Made by a program: the position numbers and the translations under genes. The notes under the pieces were generated by a model. It saw only the letters and a list, made by a program, of their open reading frames with translations. It ran no database searches and was not told where the DNA came from. From Sipunculus nudus (taxonomy: Eukaryota > Annelida > Sipuncula > Golfingiida > Sipunculidae), in contig CM049311.1 of assembly GCA_026874595.1 (NCBI GenBank), forward strand, positions 34,763,176-34,827,175: DNA of 64,000 bases, given 5' to 3'. Shown piece after piece: positions 34,206 through 47,392 of the stretch; position 1 is the first letter of the stretch, and every line of letters begins with the position of its first letter.

Positions 34206-36280
34206 CCGGTATTTCTTGACATTTAAAGGATCCTGTTAAAATGTTTGAGGAGTAAACATGAAAAGTTTCACTGCTTCCATGAGCAGGCACAAAATGTGGT
34301 CATCAAATGATTTTCAACACTCAAGGTCAATGCATTCTTGAGTACAGCAAATGGTCTTTAAGTACAATGTATGCAAGTCCAAAAGATATTATTTGAGTCC
34401 TTGCAATTTTTTAAACCTTATTTTCCAGTGAAATAACTTCTGTGATGAACATATTTCATAACTTTCAGTATCTCTTCATGAACTTCAGCATGTAAAATTA
34501 CATGATTTTAATGACATTTTTACCCGAGATGATTCTTTGAGAAAAAAAATAGTGGTCATCATTGGCATGGCAGCCACTTTAGTATGCCTTCAATTACAGG
34601 CTGTAATAATCAGTACAAAATACCATATAATTTCTTTGTCCTATGCATAAAAGCTATCTACTGTCAAACACTATGTATGGAACTAATGGTGGGGACTTGC
34701 AAGAAAAAATAATTTTTATTTTTCTTGGACATTATCTATATCATTGGATAGAGAGAAAAAAATATGACTAATGGCACCAAGTTAAAAATATTTTTATGAT
34801 CAAAAAGTCAGATATTTAAAAGTAAAGTTTCTGAAATGCAAGGAAATGCAAATCCCTACTAATGGAAATACAGAAAAGCCAAAGTTCTGATCCAGTGGTC
34901 CCTATCAAGGAACAATGATTTGTTAAATGTTATTATTTTTAGCAGCATATTTATGGATGACCTAGAAGGTCTAGTTATAGGTCAGTCTTAGATGTAGAGA
35001 CACCCCCTAACAAAGTCTCAGTCACTGTGCAGCACTCCCAACACCCAGGTTGACTGTACAGGTGCTGATCTCCCAGCAGATTCTGATATCCCTTCAGTAA
35101 CCTGGTTTAATCATCCCGGTTACCCAGTGCTCCATGAGACTGAGCGTGACTACTGTAAAAAGTACCATCAGTATTAAAGCTTACAAAGCTTTGCAAAACT
35201 GTTTATTGATTCTCCCTACTGATAATGACTCTGAAAATAACTAGTCCATAGCAAAATACTAGAAATAAAGGAAATAAATATCTAATATTATCACTTTAAT
35301 ATTATCACTATTTTGAATTTAACAGAATGCATAAAAGCACACCACATCATTCAAAGGAGTATAGTTACCTTAAGGTTATAGTTTATTGCCCTTATTCCAA
35401 TTAAAACTCAGTTTGAATAGCTCAATATTTATCAGTTTCAAAGATATTTATAATACCTCACCACACCAAATAGTATTCTTAAACAAATGACTTTTTTACA
35501 TTTGAACATAAACCATTTTCAAGAAAGCCAAAGTAGATATACATTCATATGATTTTTTCAACACATTAATGGGTGTATATCCCATTGCACAGGTGTGTAT
35601 TAGGTCATAGGCCTTGTTATAAAAGAGTGAACAGATTTTCTTTAGTTTATAATCGTCAAATGTTGAAGTAGGCCCTTTAAAACATAATTATGACTCATAG
35701 CCTATACAGCTATACCTGCCACATCTGATTAGTTACGAACATTACAAAAAAAAAAACACCATACTATTTCAGCAACAATATTTTTCCAGTTACCTCCCCA
35801 CTTCAATTCATTCAAAATATAAACGGTTGTTATCTGGCGCTGGAACTTGCTGGTTCAAGCCAGACTGACACAACACTAAGGCTTGAGCCAACAATCTGAA
35901 GACTGACAAGTTGTATGATGATAATTGTGTTTTCAAAGGCGAACCCGGGAACCAATTAGCTGAAGCCCCTCTCTCCTAAGGAACACTCTCAAAAATAGGC
36001 TGAGCTCTGAACAAGATCAAAATTACAGATTCTGAGAATCAGTAATTACTGGGATTGAGATAAAGCACAAAAGGGGATTGAGCATATTTTGAAACACCAG
36101 CATGTTTTACAGCTACTGCCTAAGAATCAAACCCTAACAAGGAAGTGGTAATTTCTGAAACATAAAACTAATATTTATTCCAAGAACTCTATATTCTCCA
36201 GAGACAAATCCACAATGATGTTACTGTCACTCTCTGAAAGGTTTTGGATTTTTCATTACCAAGACTTGGATAGAAAGGTA
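34206..36280. other. Unassigned DNA
   Basis: No reading frame of note, no tandem repeat and no recognised interspersed repeat. It is a comparatively plain AT-rich stretch. Confidence 0.5.
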
Positions 36281-36289
36281 CCAGTGTTG

Positions 36290-37600
36290 AAGGACTCCAG
36301 TCCAATCTTTAGGGACTTGGACTCAAATAGCTGTGACAACCCAACTCAGTAGGCAATTATAATTGGGCTAGTAAGCCTACTTGATTCGTGATACAAGCAA
36401 TATCGAGGGATGCATTGCAGGGGTCTTCCATTATGTTGCATTCATACTGTGGTAAACAGCCCATGATCTTAACATTATGCTACAAATAATGATTTAACAC
36501 CAAAGAATACATGTGTAATCACAACCCACACTGAAACCCCGTCTCTATGGTAACGTATCATTTCCTGTATTGTGTACAAGTTGGGGGCGTCCAGTAACCC
36601 ATGCCTGAATTCATGCAATCAGAAATTCAACAAACAGGGGTTTCCAAATATGCTAATTTCAAATGGATTTTTTTCACTCATGTTTGGTGTTGTTAGAAAT
36701 TACACTAAAAATGCTAATGATAAGTCTGGTTTATGTCAATTGACAGTGTGCCTGTAGGCCATGAGGCATTGTCAAAAATGATGAAAATATTTGCATCCTC
36801 ATGGGACCTTATAATGGGTTCTTCAGACCTAGATGTAAAGTCTCTCTGACAACCAGTAATCTGGTCGTAATGTCAGAGGTCTAACATTGCGCTAGGACTC
36901 GAGTCCTGGACTTGGACTTGTATTCAGACTTGATGGTAAGCACTAGAGAAATCTGGCTGAGTCAAGCTTGAGTCCAACAGAAAGAAAGAGAAATCAGGAT
37001 GAGTCATCTCGAGTCCAACAGAAAGAAAGAGAAATCAGGACGAGTCAAGCTCAAGTCCAACAGAAAGAAAGAGAAATCAGGACGAGTCAAGCTCAAGTCC
37101 AACAGAAAGAAAGAGAAATCAGGACGAGTCAAGCTCAAGTCCAACAGGAAGAAAGAGAAATCAGGACGAGTCAAGCTCAAGTCCAACAGAAAGAAAGAGA
37201 AATCAGGACAAGTCAAGCTCGAGTCCAATAGAAAGAAAGCTCTGTCACATACTATAATGACATTACATATATGTACAAACTACTAACAAACTATTACAAA
37301 AAAAAAGATCATATACCCAGCTGTTAAAGCTCTGCATCATGGGATACATGTTAATGTAATTAGACATTCAAGTTAAAAGCATGTGTAAACTATCAGAAAA
37401 ATACTAAAATTTCTTTAGATACCATTTTCCATTTCAAATTTTTTTTTTTAAATGACACGAACTGTGACTTGGACTTTGGTTCCAGATGAATCGGACTTCA
37501 AGAAGGTTGACTTGGACTTAACCTGAACAACATTTACTTGGATTTAGACTTGGATGGCCTGAACTATGAGTGTGGACTTGACTTCATCATTGAAACATAC
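36290..37600. repeat. Region rich in GGACTTGGACT-type strings
   Basis: Variants of GGACT(T/C)GGACT and GACTCGAGTCC recur at about 36290, 36315, 36895-36930, 37460-37475 and 37490-37580 on both sides of the 42-bp minisatellite. They look like a diffuse, low-order repeat with a pentamer/hexamer basis. Confidence 0.6.
36970..37231 (+). repeat. 42-bp minisatellite, six units
   Basis: CAACAGAAAG-type starts lie at 36975, 37016, 37058, 37100, 37142 and 37184: one spacing of 41, then 42 bp. Because 42 is a multiple of three, frames on both strands stay open through the array and give 14-residue peptide repeats. Nothing favours one of them as real. The units differ at few sites, implying recent expansion. 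Confidence 0.9.
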
Positions 37601-38642
37601 CTTGGGTGTGTTTTCATGTTTAGAACACATTCCTGTTCCACCTGTTGTTACTAACTGAAGTACTTTTCATAAGGGAACTGGACAAACATGCCTAGTCCTT
37701 GGTTAAGAAAAAGGGAATCAGGCTGGGCGAGTCAGAATCAAAGGGCGTCCAGAAGCAAGATCAAAGTGATACTTGGAAAATCAAGGAAGACATACAAGTT
37801 ACCTTTATGTGAATTATCATATAAATCTTTCAGAATTGTTTCCTCTATTTGCATTGTCCAAATGTCTCTTCTGTTTGTGAAGGAGGTGTGCCCTAAGGGG
37901 GGGGGGGGGGATTTCATATCTTTCCCAGAAATCCTGAGGAATCTGAAATTTTGAGAAGGGTCTATCACAGTGGCATCTATCAGAAACTATGCCAGTGTAT
38001 TCAGCAGGTTAGCTTGGCCCATGGAAAACCTGTCCCAGAAAAATCAAGCTGAAGTAACACGTCTGTCCCAATGCAAGAACAGGTAATATGCTAGTCATAA
38101 GAAATAATAAAACATACCTGAGCATAATCAAATCTAGACCAAATGAGACAAGATCATGATGAGCTGTGAAGTAATCAGCTTTAATTCTCCAGTTCTAATC
38201 TCAAACCCTAACATCATTAGTTCTGCAGAAAGGAGCGCTATGAAAATTAAGTTTGTAACCTTGAAAATTTTTTCAAACATCATTTGAATTTTTAAGGTTG
38301 ACAGTTTTGATGATGTCATTAATCCATTCTTGTCACTTTCTGGAGGAAACCCAAAGTAGGTAATTTGCTTGATTGACTAAATTATCATGTGCCAATTCAA
38401 ATAACACCAAAGTAATGTAGTAATAAAGAGTTATTATCAGAGAGTGCTACCAACATCACTGATGAAATGTAAAAAAAAAAGTTACGTGGGATGACAAGAT
38501 TTCTCATCTACTCCCTTCAGATTCTAATTAACTTTTCTCTTTCATACAAGTATATTCCATCCCATGGAATATGAGTATTAATGCTACAGTATATAGTAAT
38601 AGAAGCAACATAAAATGCAAATGCTACTGGAATGGCACATCA
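37601..38642. other. Unassigned DNA with a poly-G tract
   Basis: No gene is supported. A 14-G run lies at 37897-37910. The plus and minus frames around it are incompatible shadows. Confidence 0.5.
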
Positions 38643-41310
38643 GATGGATCCCTTTTCCAGAACACATCATTGTATAAAGATGGATCACTGCAACCAGAAC
38701 ACATCAGATAAAGATGGATCACCAAAACACAACAATGAAAAAAGATAGATCCCTGCTACCAGAACCCAGCATCAGATAAAGATGGATCCCTACTACCAGA
38801 ACACAACATCAGATAAAGATGGATCCCTACTACCAGAACACAGCATCAGATAAAGATGGATCCCTGCTACAAGAACCCAGCATCAGATAAAGATAGATCC
38901 CTGCAACCAGAACACAGCATCAGATAAAGATGGATCCCTGCTACCAGAACACAACAACAGATAAAGATGGATCCCTGCTACCAGAAAACAACATCAGATA
39001 AAGATGGATCCCTGCTACCATAACACAGCATCAGATAAAGATGGATCCCTGCTACCAGAAAACAACATCAGATAAAGATGGATCCCTGCAACCAGAAAAC
39101 AACATCAGATAAAGATGGATCCCTATTATCAGAACACAGCATCAGATAAAGATGGATCCCTACTACCAGAACATAGCATCAGATAAAGATGGATCCCTAC
39201 TACCAGAACACAGCATCAGATAAAGATGGATCCCTGCTACAAGAACCGAGCATCAGATTGAGATAGATCCCTGCAACCAGAACACAGCATGAGATAAAGA
39301 TGGATCCCTGCTACCAGAACACAGCATCATATAAGGATGGATCCCTGCTACCAGAACACAGCATCAGATACAGATGGATCCCTGCAACCAGAACACAGCA
39401 TCAGATACAGATGGATCCCTGTACCAGAACACAGCATCAGATAAAGATGGATCCCTGCTACCAGAACACAGCATCATATAAGGATGGATCCCTGCTACCA
39501 GAACACAGCATCAGATAAAGATGGATCCCTACTACTAGAACACAGCATCAGATAAAGATGGATCCCTGCTACAAGAAACCCAGCATCAGATAAAGATAGA
39601 TCCCTGCAACCAAAACACAGCATCAGATAAAGATGGATCCCTACTACCAGAAAACAACATCAGATAAAGATGGATCCCTACTACGAGAACCCATCATCAG
39701 ATAAAGATAGATCCCTGCAACCAGAAAACAACATCAGATAAAGATGGATCCCTACTACAAGAACCCATCATCAGATAAAGATAGATCCCTACTACAAGAA
39801 CCCAGCATCAGATAAAGATAGATCCCTGCAACCAGAACACAGCATCAGATAAAGATGGATCCCTACTACCAGAACACAGCATCAGATAAAGATGAGTCCC
39901 TGCTACAAGAACCCAGCATCAGATAAAGATAGATCCCTGCAACCAAAACACAGCATCAGATAAAGATGGATCCCTACTTCAATAACACAGCATCAGATAA
40001 AGATGGATCCCTGCTACCAGAAAACAACATCAGATAAAGATGGATCCCTACTACAAGAACCCAGCATCAGATAAAGATTGATCCCTACAACCAAAACACA
40101 GCATCAGATAAAGATGGATCCCTGCTACAAGAACCTAGCATCAGATAAAGATAGATCCCTGCAACCAAAACACAGCATCAGATAAAGATGGATCCCTACT
40201 ACCAGAAAACAACATCAGATAAAGATGGATCCCTACTACAAGAACCCATCATCAGATAAAGATAGATCCCTGCAACCAGAAAACAACATCAGATAAAGAT
40301 GGATCCCTACTACAAGAACCCATCATCAGATAAAGATAGATCCCTACTACAAGAACCCAGCATCAGATAAAGATAGATCCCTGCAACCAGAACACAGCAT
40401 CAGATAAAGATGGATCCCTACTACCAGAACACAGCATCAGATAAAGATGGGTCCCTGCTACAAGAACCCAGCATCAGATAAAGATAGATCCCTGCAACCA
40501 AAACGCAGCATCAGATAAAGATGGATCCCTACTACCAGAACACAGCATCAGATAAAGATGGATCCCTGCTACCAGAAAACAACATCAGATAAAGATGGAT
40601 CCCTACTACAAGAACCCAGCATCAGATAAAGATTGATCCCTACAACCAAAACACAGCATCAGATAAAGATGGATCCCTACTACAAGAACCCAGCATCAGA
40701 TAAAGATAGATCCCTGCAACTAGAACACAGCATCAGATAAAGATGGATCCCTACTACCAGAACACAGCATCAGATAAAGATGGGTCCCTGCTACAAGAAC
40801 CCAGCATCAGATAAAGATAAATCCCTGCAACCAGAACACAGCATCAGATAAAGATGGATCCCTGCTACCAGAACACAACATCAGATAAAGATGGATCACT
40901 GCTACCAGAAAACAACATCAGATAAAGATGGATCCCTGCTACCATAACACAGCATCAGATAAAGATGGATCCCTGCAACCAGAACACAGCATCAGATAAA
41001 GATGGATCCCTACTACCAGAACACAGCATCAGATAAAGATGGATCCCTGCTACCAGAAAACAACATCAGATAAAGATGGATCCCTACTACCGGTACACAG
41101 CATCAGATAAAGATGGATCCCTACTACCAGAACACAACATCATATAAAGATGGATCCCTGCTACCTGATCACAAATTCAGATAAAGTGAATTCTTGGTAC
41201 CAGAACACAATATCAAATATAAGATTGATCACAGCTACCAGAACACAACATCAGATAAAGATTGATGACCTAAACATATCATAAGATAAAGATCAATCCC
41301 TGCTTCCAGA
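38643..41310 (+). repeat. 37-bp minisatellite, about 65-70 units
   Basis: The unit reads GATGGATCCCTGCTACCAGA then ACACAGCATCAGATAAA, 37 bp in all. Main variants are GATAGATCC, CTACTAC, CTGCAACC, ACAAGAACCC and AAAACAAC. Most units contain a BamHI site (GGATCC). Units at both edges are degenerate (38643-38760, 41160-41310). Since 37 is not a multiple of three, the frame rotates and no protein repeat results; a 72-codon frame at 39300-39518 is incidental. Confidence 0.95.
39610..40719 (+). repeat. 555-bp higher-order repeat in the 37-bp array
   Basis: Variant landmarks recur exactly 555 bp (15 units) apart: CCAAAACACAG at 39610 and 40165, its partner at 39943 and 40498, and the rare GATTGATCCC variant at 40076 and 40631. 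The order of unit types between landmarks is also preserved. This indicates a block duplication of 15 monomers within the array. Confidence 0.85.
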
Positions 41311-44300
41311 AAATTTCATAAAATACAGATGCATACCTACAACTGTTTCCCAGTTCTAATGCCTTATGTTAGAGCTACAGATGGCCACAGGGTCCTGGAC
41401 CTGCCCTATAAACACCCTATGGCATTAATTTTTTAAATGATTTAAAGGGTTGTGCTCAATTTTCCAAGAATAACCAAGGACATGCTGTTATATAAAATAT
41501 AAACACCTGCTGCTGTCAAAAATGCATTAAGAGGCAGAATCACCCACCTCAACCAGTGGCATGTCAGACCTGGCTTAAATTAAAGAGAGGGTGTGTAGGT
41601 TACAGTTACCGTCATGTCCACATTAATATCCCTGCCTTAAGATGCCAAACTGCAGGAAGTGTTCCTGTATCCACAGGATGTAATGCATGTCAGACAGAAC
41701 CCAAGAATAATTTAACAAGTGTGTGAGCTCAGGACATCTGTAGCTGTGTCAGGCATACATCAGCTGAGGACCTTATATGGGGACAGAAATACAGGCACTG
41801 GAAAGACAAATGTGTCACATTCGGAGCTAATACGCCCAGAAGCTGACCAAATCACCCATCAGAAAACTCGAGCAGGACATACTTGTTTCCTTTTAAATGT
41901 TTTCATTCACGGAAATTTTATCACCTCTGGGGAAGGAAGTTTATGTTTTCACCTTGCCTGTTATTTGTCTATTTGTTGATTTGTTTGTTTGCAGAACAAC
42001 ACAAAAAGATTTCTCGCAAATCTTAGAAAAAATTGGGGGATGGGGGGGGGGGGGGGGGGCAAGGTCAAGGAAGAATGCACTAAATTTGGGGCAACCTGGA
42101 AGAATGCACTAAATCTGGTGCAAAATGGATGATGAAGAAGATCAAATAGGGTTGTATTTCCTCAGCAAATGTATGTGCTCTATTGAGTGCCCTCTATTCA
42201 GACGAGTATACATTTTCATGTTGTGAAGGTGATCCGTCTGTCAAACAATGCCAGCCAAGAGAGAATATGACTTCTGAATGTCCTTAACCAACATACTAAT
42301 CCAGCCTCAGGTCTGCCAATTTTTTTTGCCAGCTGATTTTTTTTTAATCTATAAATCTTGCTGGCTGGGGAGTGCCCATACTGAATGATTTTGCGTGCAG
42401 ATCACCAGAACTTTCAAGTCATTTTGGTCACTTCTGATTTCATCTCCAGGAATGATAAAAAGAATGGAACGTATATTGTAAATCATCCAATATTTTCAGC
42501 TCTGTCATCATATCTACCATTCTTTCCAGCTGGATAAAAATTGGCTGGAAAATCTTTGACATTGTCAAGCATTTTTGCAGCTGATTTTTTCAGCTGGCAG
42601 CCTCCTCACATCTACAGATCCAACTGATTTTTCTGCCAGGAAGATGGGAGGCTGGCTTTAATCTGACTGAAAGTGAGGAGGGACTTTGACTGAATCTTAC
42701 TGCTCACTGAGAATCCCTTGTTAGGCTGATTGTATGTCATACCGTGATTCAAATATGTCAGTATTTCAGATTCATATAAAAAAGTTAATGAGAAATAGAT
42801 TTAACAATCATCAATAAAAGTATAACTGTTGGTAATCAATGTGAAAAGGAAGTAAAAGAATATTTACTGCATTAATTAACACTGAATGATGGTAAACAGT
42901 AAAATGGAACAATGTTCTCAAGTATGAGAATACATGTAAACAGAAAGTTTCAGAACCATTTTGGTTTATCCAATGTGGGGAATTATCAAAAATGTTACAA
43001 TTTAAAACTATATTGTATAATGTGATGATACATGTTTAAAAAAAATATTATAACTTCAATACTCAGTATTCAGCTCCACTTGATAGTTTTCCCTTATAAG
43101 GGAAGTTCTGTGCCTTCTTAAATACTGGATGAAGATGAGAGCCAGAATCTCAGCATTATCCTCCATCTGATCATCTGATTCAGTAAATTAGATTTTGTCC
43201 AATTCAGGAAATGCAAGACCATAAAGGAAACACACAAGACCCCTAATGAGTCCTTTGGGAAGTCAAGTGCCACAATCTGTTACAATTTGCTCTGTGAGAA
43301 AACTGAAATACCTCGTTAAAAAAGTCTGCTGGTTTGCGGTGGTGTACGAGCCCAGCTCACTGACCTGACACACGTACCAACGGTTTTTATTCATTGCCAC
43401 TGCGTTAATTAAATCTGTTGCCAGCGACTGAGTGACTGAGCCAGCCCGGACAGGACAGAACACCCCTAGCCAGACATCCAACATGTGTTTATATTTAGAA
43501 TTATGTCTTCTGCTGGCTTATTTACACATGTTTGCTTGTAAAACTATCTGGTTGAGTATTTGCCTCTGACATCTGGAGGACCACCTGAGAATGGTGGGAC
43601 ACATTTAACCACACCTTCCCTGCTGGCAAACCCCTCCCAAGATATTTCCCTCAAACAAAATGACAAAACTGTGGTTGGTTGGGAGAGAGGGGAAAATTAG
43701 GTTTGCCTAAGACTGCATTATTTCCCAATTCATCTCTCAAGTTTGTTCATGTCATCAGAAGCATTCATAAAGTCTTCAGTTATGTGTTATTAAAGAGGTG
43801 CCACCTCCATTGGTGCATTTGGGGCATAGGTGTAAGAAGGGGCTGAATAATAGCATTTTGCATGATTCATGTTTATGACATAATTTAGGAGGACACTTTG
43901 CTGAGGCCGGCATCCTGCTCATTAGTAAGATTCTGCATGGTGTAACTTTGTCAAACTTGATTTGGGCAGGGAACTTCCCCAAAACATGATTAGATTAGAG
44001 TTGCTAATTGACATCATTAAGCTTGAACCATGTACTCAGAGCTCTTCCTTAGCATGTTTTGTATACCGGTAACTCTAGTTTGTAATACTAGCAGTGTATC
44101 CCATAATTCCAACATGTGACCTGTGACACCTGGATTTTAGTGTGTAAGCAAATTGGCAGTGGTTTTGAGAAACTGGGAGAAATAAACCTGTCAAGGTTCA
44201 CAAATATGGTATAGGCAAGTGAAATAAAAGTACTCCAAGGACAAAGTCCTGGCAAGAATCTATTTGTGGAAAGAGTTTGGTGACAAGGGGTTATGTATCG

Positions 44301-44500
44301 CCAAAGTATATGGCGGTATAATGCTTTCTTGGACCACGCCCAAATCCTCAAAGGAGTCTCCTGCAGTTTGTCTATACAGTTCAAATATTAGCTTAAATTG
44401 CTTACTGTGCTTCATTAATTTCATAAACAACTGACCAGGAAAGTTTGCTCCATAAACATACATAATGCATATTCATTGCCTATGTCAGAAGGGTATGGGT
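41311..44500. other. Unassigned DNA with a GTTT-led repeat fragment
   Basis: GGAAGTTTATGTTTTCACC followed by a (TTTG)n stretch at about 41935-41995 is the usual start of a widespread degenerate invertebrate repeat (recall). An 18-G run lies at 42042-42059. The minus frames at 43263-43484 and 44260-44463 have coding-like composition, but I recognise no family and no firm splice sites. The rest is unassigned. Confidence 0.4.
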
Positions 44501-44885
44501 TCATCCCCATTTGAGTGTGTGTTTGAGTGTGTGTTTTTTCAAAACATAACTCAAGCAATCATTCACAGAATCTCATGAAATTTTCAGGGCATTTTCGGAA
44601 ATGGGGGATGAAGAATCAATTAGACATACTGGTGTGTGTCTGGCTCATGATCTGGAGCCCAGGAAGACTTACAGGAATATTCACATATGTACAGTCTCAA
44701 ATACACGAATGAACATGGGAATACTGGTATGGGCTAAATAAGTGAATGCAAACACTTGTTTGGGAACTGATGCACCAATGAACCTGGGAGCATGGGCCAC
44801 CAAGAGAATGAAAACACGGGTTGCAGAGTACTGCCCACATGACCAAGACCTGCTATCCTTAGAATGCATATTTCTACCGGTAGTT
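44501..44885 (+). repeat. Dispersed repeat, copy 1 (partner 50005-50335)
   Basis: TCATCCCCATTTG.GTGTGTG begins both copies. Then come ATCTCATGA.ATTTTC, a GGCAT..T.GGAAT segment, ATGAA.CTGGGA, AATAAGTGAATG and a closing CCTTAGAATGCA.ATTTCTA. Identity is perhaps 65-70 percent by eye. It resembles widespread degenerate animal repeats that begin with GTTTGT and end near TTTCTAGTTT. Confidence 0.65.
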
Positions 44886-45012
44886 AATAATTAAGTGATT
44901 AAAAAATAATTCCTTAAAAGAAACCTGTTATGTAAGTCTCACAATATGACCTGTCACAAAGAAAGATGAAAAAAACTCTATACAAGCTGAAGTATTATCT
45001 ATTGTCAAAAAG

Positions 45013-45058
<46 letters not shown>

Positions 45059-46270
45059 GACACCTATCACCAGTTAGAAAACACATTTTAAATGTGTTTG
45101 CTGGGCCATGGCAGAGAGCAAACTTTTTTTTTAGATTAAGCTTAAACATCTTAACTTGATCAAAATACTTTAGGTCATTTCACCTACAGCTGATTAATCC
45201 AGCTCTTAAACTTTTGCATGTGTAGATATCTAAATGGACATTTTTTTAAAAGATGAAATCAAGAATATTTGACTTAATTCAATTTATAAATATTCTTTAC
45301 AAATGTGTACAACCTACTAACTTAAATTCCTTATTAAATTCCATATTCGTAGCTCACATGAGAATTGACTGACTTTAAAGTGTTTTTTTAACACACATAT
45401 AATAATTTCACATTTGAAAATCATGACTTTTTAACGAACTTTAAGGATATATGAAACCTGGCAGTCAAAGGTTCTTGCGTGTACAAAAATAGAAGTGTTT
45501 GTAAATTGGGATTTTCCATGCGATAAGGCCTCTTGAAGACAGTCAATCAGCATAACTGCCCTTCAAGACATCCTTTCACTAAAGTTGTATGAACCTTTCC
45601 TCGCAACACAGCCCCATAAGACCTTGGGCCGGCCTTGACTATCACACAAATTCTCCAGACACAAGAGGAACTCTGAAGGACAGTCAAAATAAAAAATCTG
45701 AAGACTTAATGAGATAAAATGCACACCTCCCATAGACACTGATTTACAAGAAGACGTGCTTTGAGTCAGCTAAAAACTGCTTTGAAAACCTGTCCCTGAT
45801 GGTGCTCCTGTAATCACTTCAAGGTGGACCTAATTCCATCAATCCTCGAGCCCTGACACAAAACTCCTCCTTCATATGCAAGGCTGCCTTGCTGATTTAA
45901 CGTACATCAATCAGGAGAGGGTAATATTTAACTATGTAAAATGTTATGTTCTACGGATGTTTCCCTCGAGGCTTACCTATATTACTTATTATCATTTCAT
46001 CCATTCTATATTGATTGATGGATGCAAGAAAGTTCAAGTTTCCCCTGAAAGCCTTTCAAAGCAATTGTTATGCATGTTGAAGTGCTAATCTTCTTGAACT
46101 GTTGTACATTCTTTATAATGACAATGAGTAATAACAAATCTGGCAAATAATTATAGTGTTATAATTTTTGAAAAGCCCCTGGGTATGTAGCTGGAACTGA
46201 CAACTAAATGAAGATGGTGTCAAGGTGATTACAGTTGATGCTCTGTTATGAAGCCTTCTTATATTAATAT
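44886..46270. other. Unassigned DNA
   Basis: Contains the (AT)n tract listed separately. 45530-45870 is less AT-rich and has no recognised repeat. No gene is supported. Confidence 0.4.
45016..45055. repeat. (AT)n microsatellite
   Basis: About 20 AT dinucleotides. AAAAGACAAT stands just before it. Confidence 0.95.
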
Positions 46271-46390
46271 TATGATTAAGCCTTAAAGTAATGTGTCGTA
46301 CTTAAGCCCTGGTGTGTTGTGTTTAATTTTAAGCCTTGGTGTTGGTTGTTATTGAACTTTAGTGTGTTGTTATTAAGCCTTGTTATTAGA
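46271..46390 (+). repeat. 21-bp repeat, first cluster
   Basis: Degenerate units of the form TTGTTATTAAGCCTTAGTGTG. It is separated from the main cluster by about 470 bp of unrelated DNA. A short CCAAG run follows at about 46440-46455. Confidence 0.75.
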
Positions 46391-46859
46391 GCCTGGAACT
46401 GCTGCCACTTTGCACCGCTGCTATCCGAGTTAAGACAAAGCCAAGCCAAGCCAAGCAAAGTTTATCAGGAGGGGCTGCTGGTATTTCATAAAGCTGAAGT
46501 GAGCTGATTTTGTGCAGCTCAGTTTGGGTTGAGAAATAATTAACAGAACAAGATAAAACTTTCACAATTAAAAAATGCCGGACACATATACAGACTGATA
46601 CAAAGTTAGTTTTGTTGATTTTGATATGGTCAAACCTGATACCCCTAAAAATATAGAGGCCTCACATAATACATAGAGATAACTTTTTAAATAAAACAGG
46701 TACTTTGTAACACCATCAAATGAATAGGCTTTCAGGTCAGTTTAAGCCAGCCAACATTCTGCAAGGGCAGTTGAGCAACAAAACTTTGCATACTATTTAA
46801 GTCAGCCTCTTTTTGTCCAAGCCAGCCGCATTTGTGTGGCAAACATGGCTGAAGGCTCT

Positions 46860-47265
46860 ATGTAGTTATTAAGCCTTGGGTGTGTTGCTATTAAATCTTG
46901 CTGTGTTGTTATAAATCCTTAGTTTGTTGTTATTAAGCCTTAGTGTGTTGTTATTAAGCCTTGGTGGTGTACTTATGCCTTAGTGTTGTTATTAAGCCCT
47001 AGTGTGTTGTTATTAAACCTTATTGTGTCATTAAAAATCCTTGGTGTGTTATTATTAACCCTTGTGCTGTACTTAAGGCTTGGTGTGTTCTTATTTAGCC
47101 TTACTGTGTTGTTAAAAAGCCTTTGTGTGTTGTTATTAACCCTCATGCTGTACTTAAGCCTTAGTGAGTTGTTAATTAGCCTTAGTGTGTTGTTATTAAG
47201 CCTTGGTCGGTTGTTATTAGGCCTTGGTGTGTTTTATTAAGCCTTAGCTTTTTGTGATTAAGTGA
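46860..47265 (+). repeat. 21-bp minisatellite, main cluster
   Basis: Roughly 18 units related to TTGTTATTAAGCCTTAGTGTG, with indels, substitutions such as CTTGGTGTG, and occasional variants like GTACTTAAGCC. The Leu-rich 85-codon frame at 46983-47240 is a by-product of the repeat. Confidence 0.85.
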
Positions 47266-47392
47266 GTTTCATGAAAATCCATTAAATTTCTGGTAACTTA
47301 TTATGTCAATGCCAAAGGTTAATGAACAGACATACATGTATATGAACACTGCCCATACCATAATACTACCATGACCTATTTTTGAGATGGGC

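Noticed and set aside
36968-37286. Charged 14-residue peptide repeats in two plus frames and one minus frame
   Set aside because: All arise from a 42-bp minisatellite whose period is a multiple of three. Nothing selects one frame.
38643-41310. CRISPR-like appearance of regularly spaced repeats
   Set aside because: The units are directly adjacent 37-bp repeats with no unique spacers, in eukaryotic-type DNA: a minisatellite.
46983-47240. Leu-rich 85-codon frame resembling a membrane protein
   Set aside because: It is a by-product of the 21-bp TTATTAAGCCTTAGTGTG repeat.
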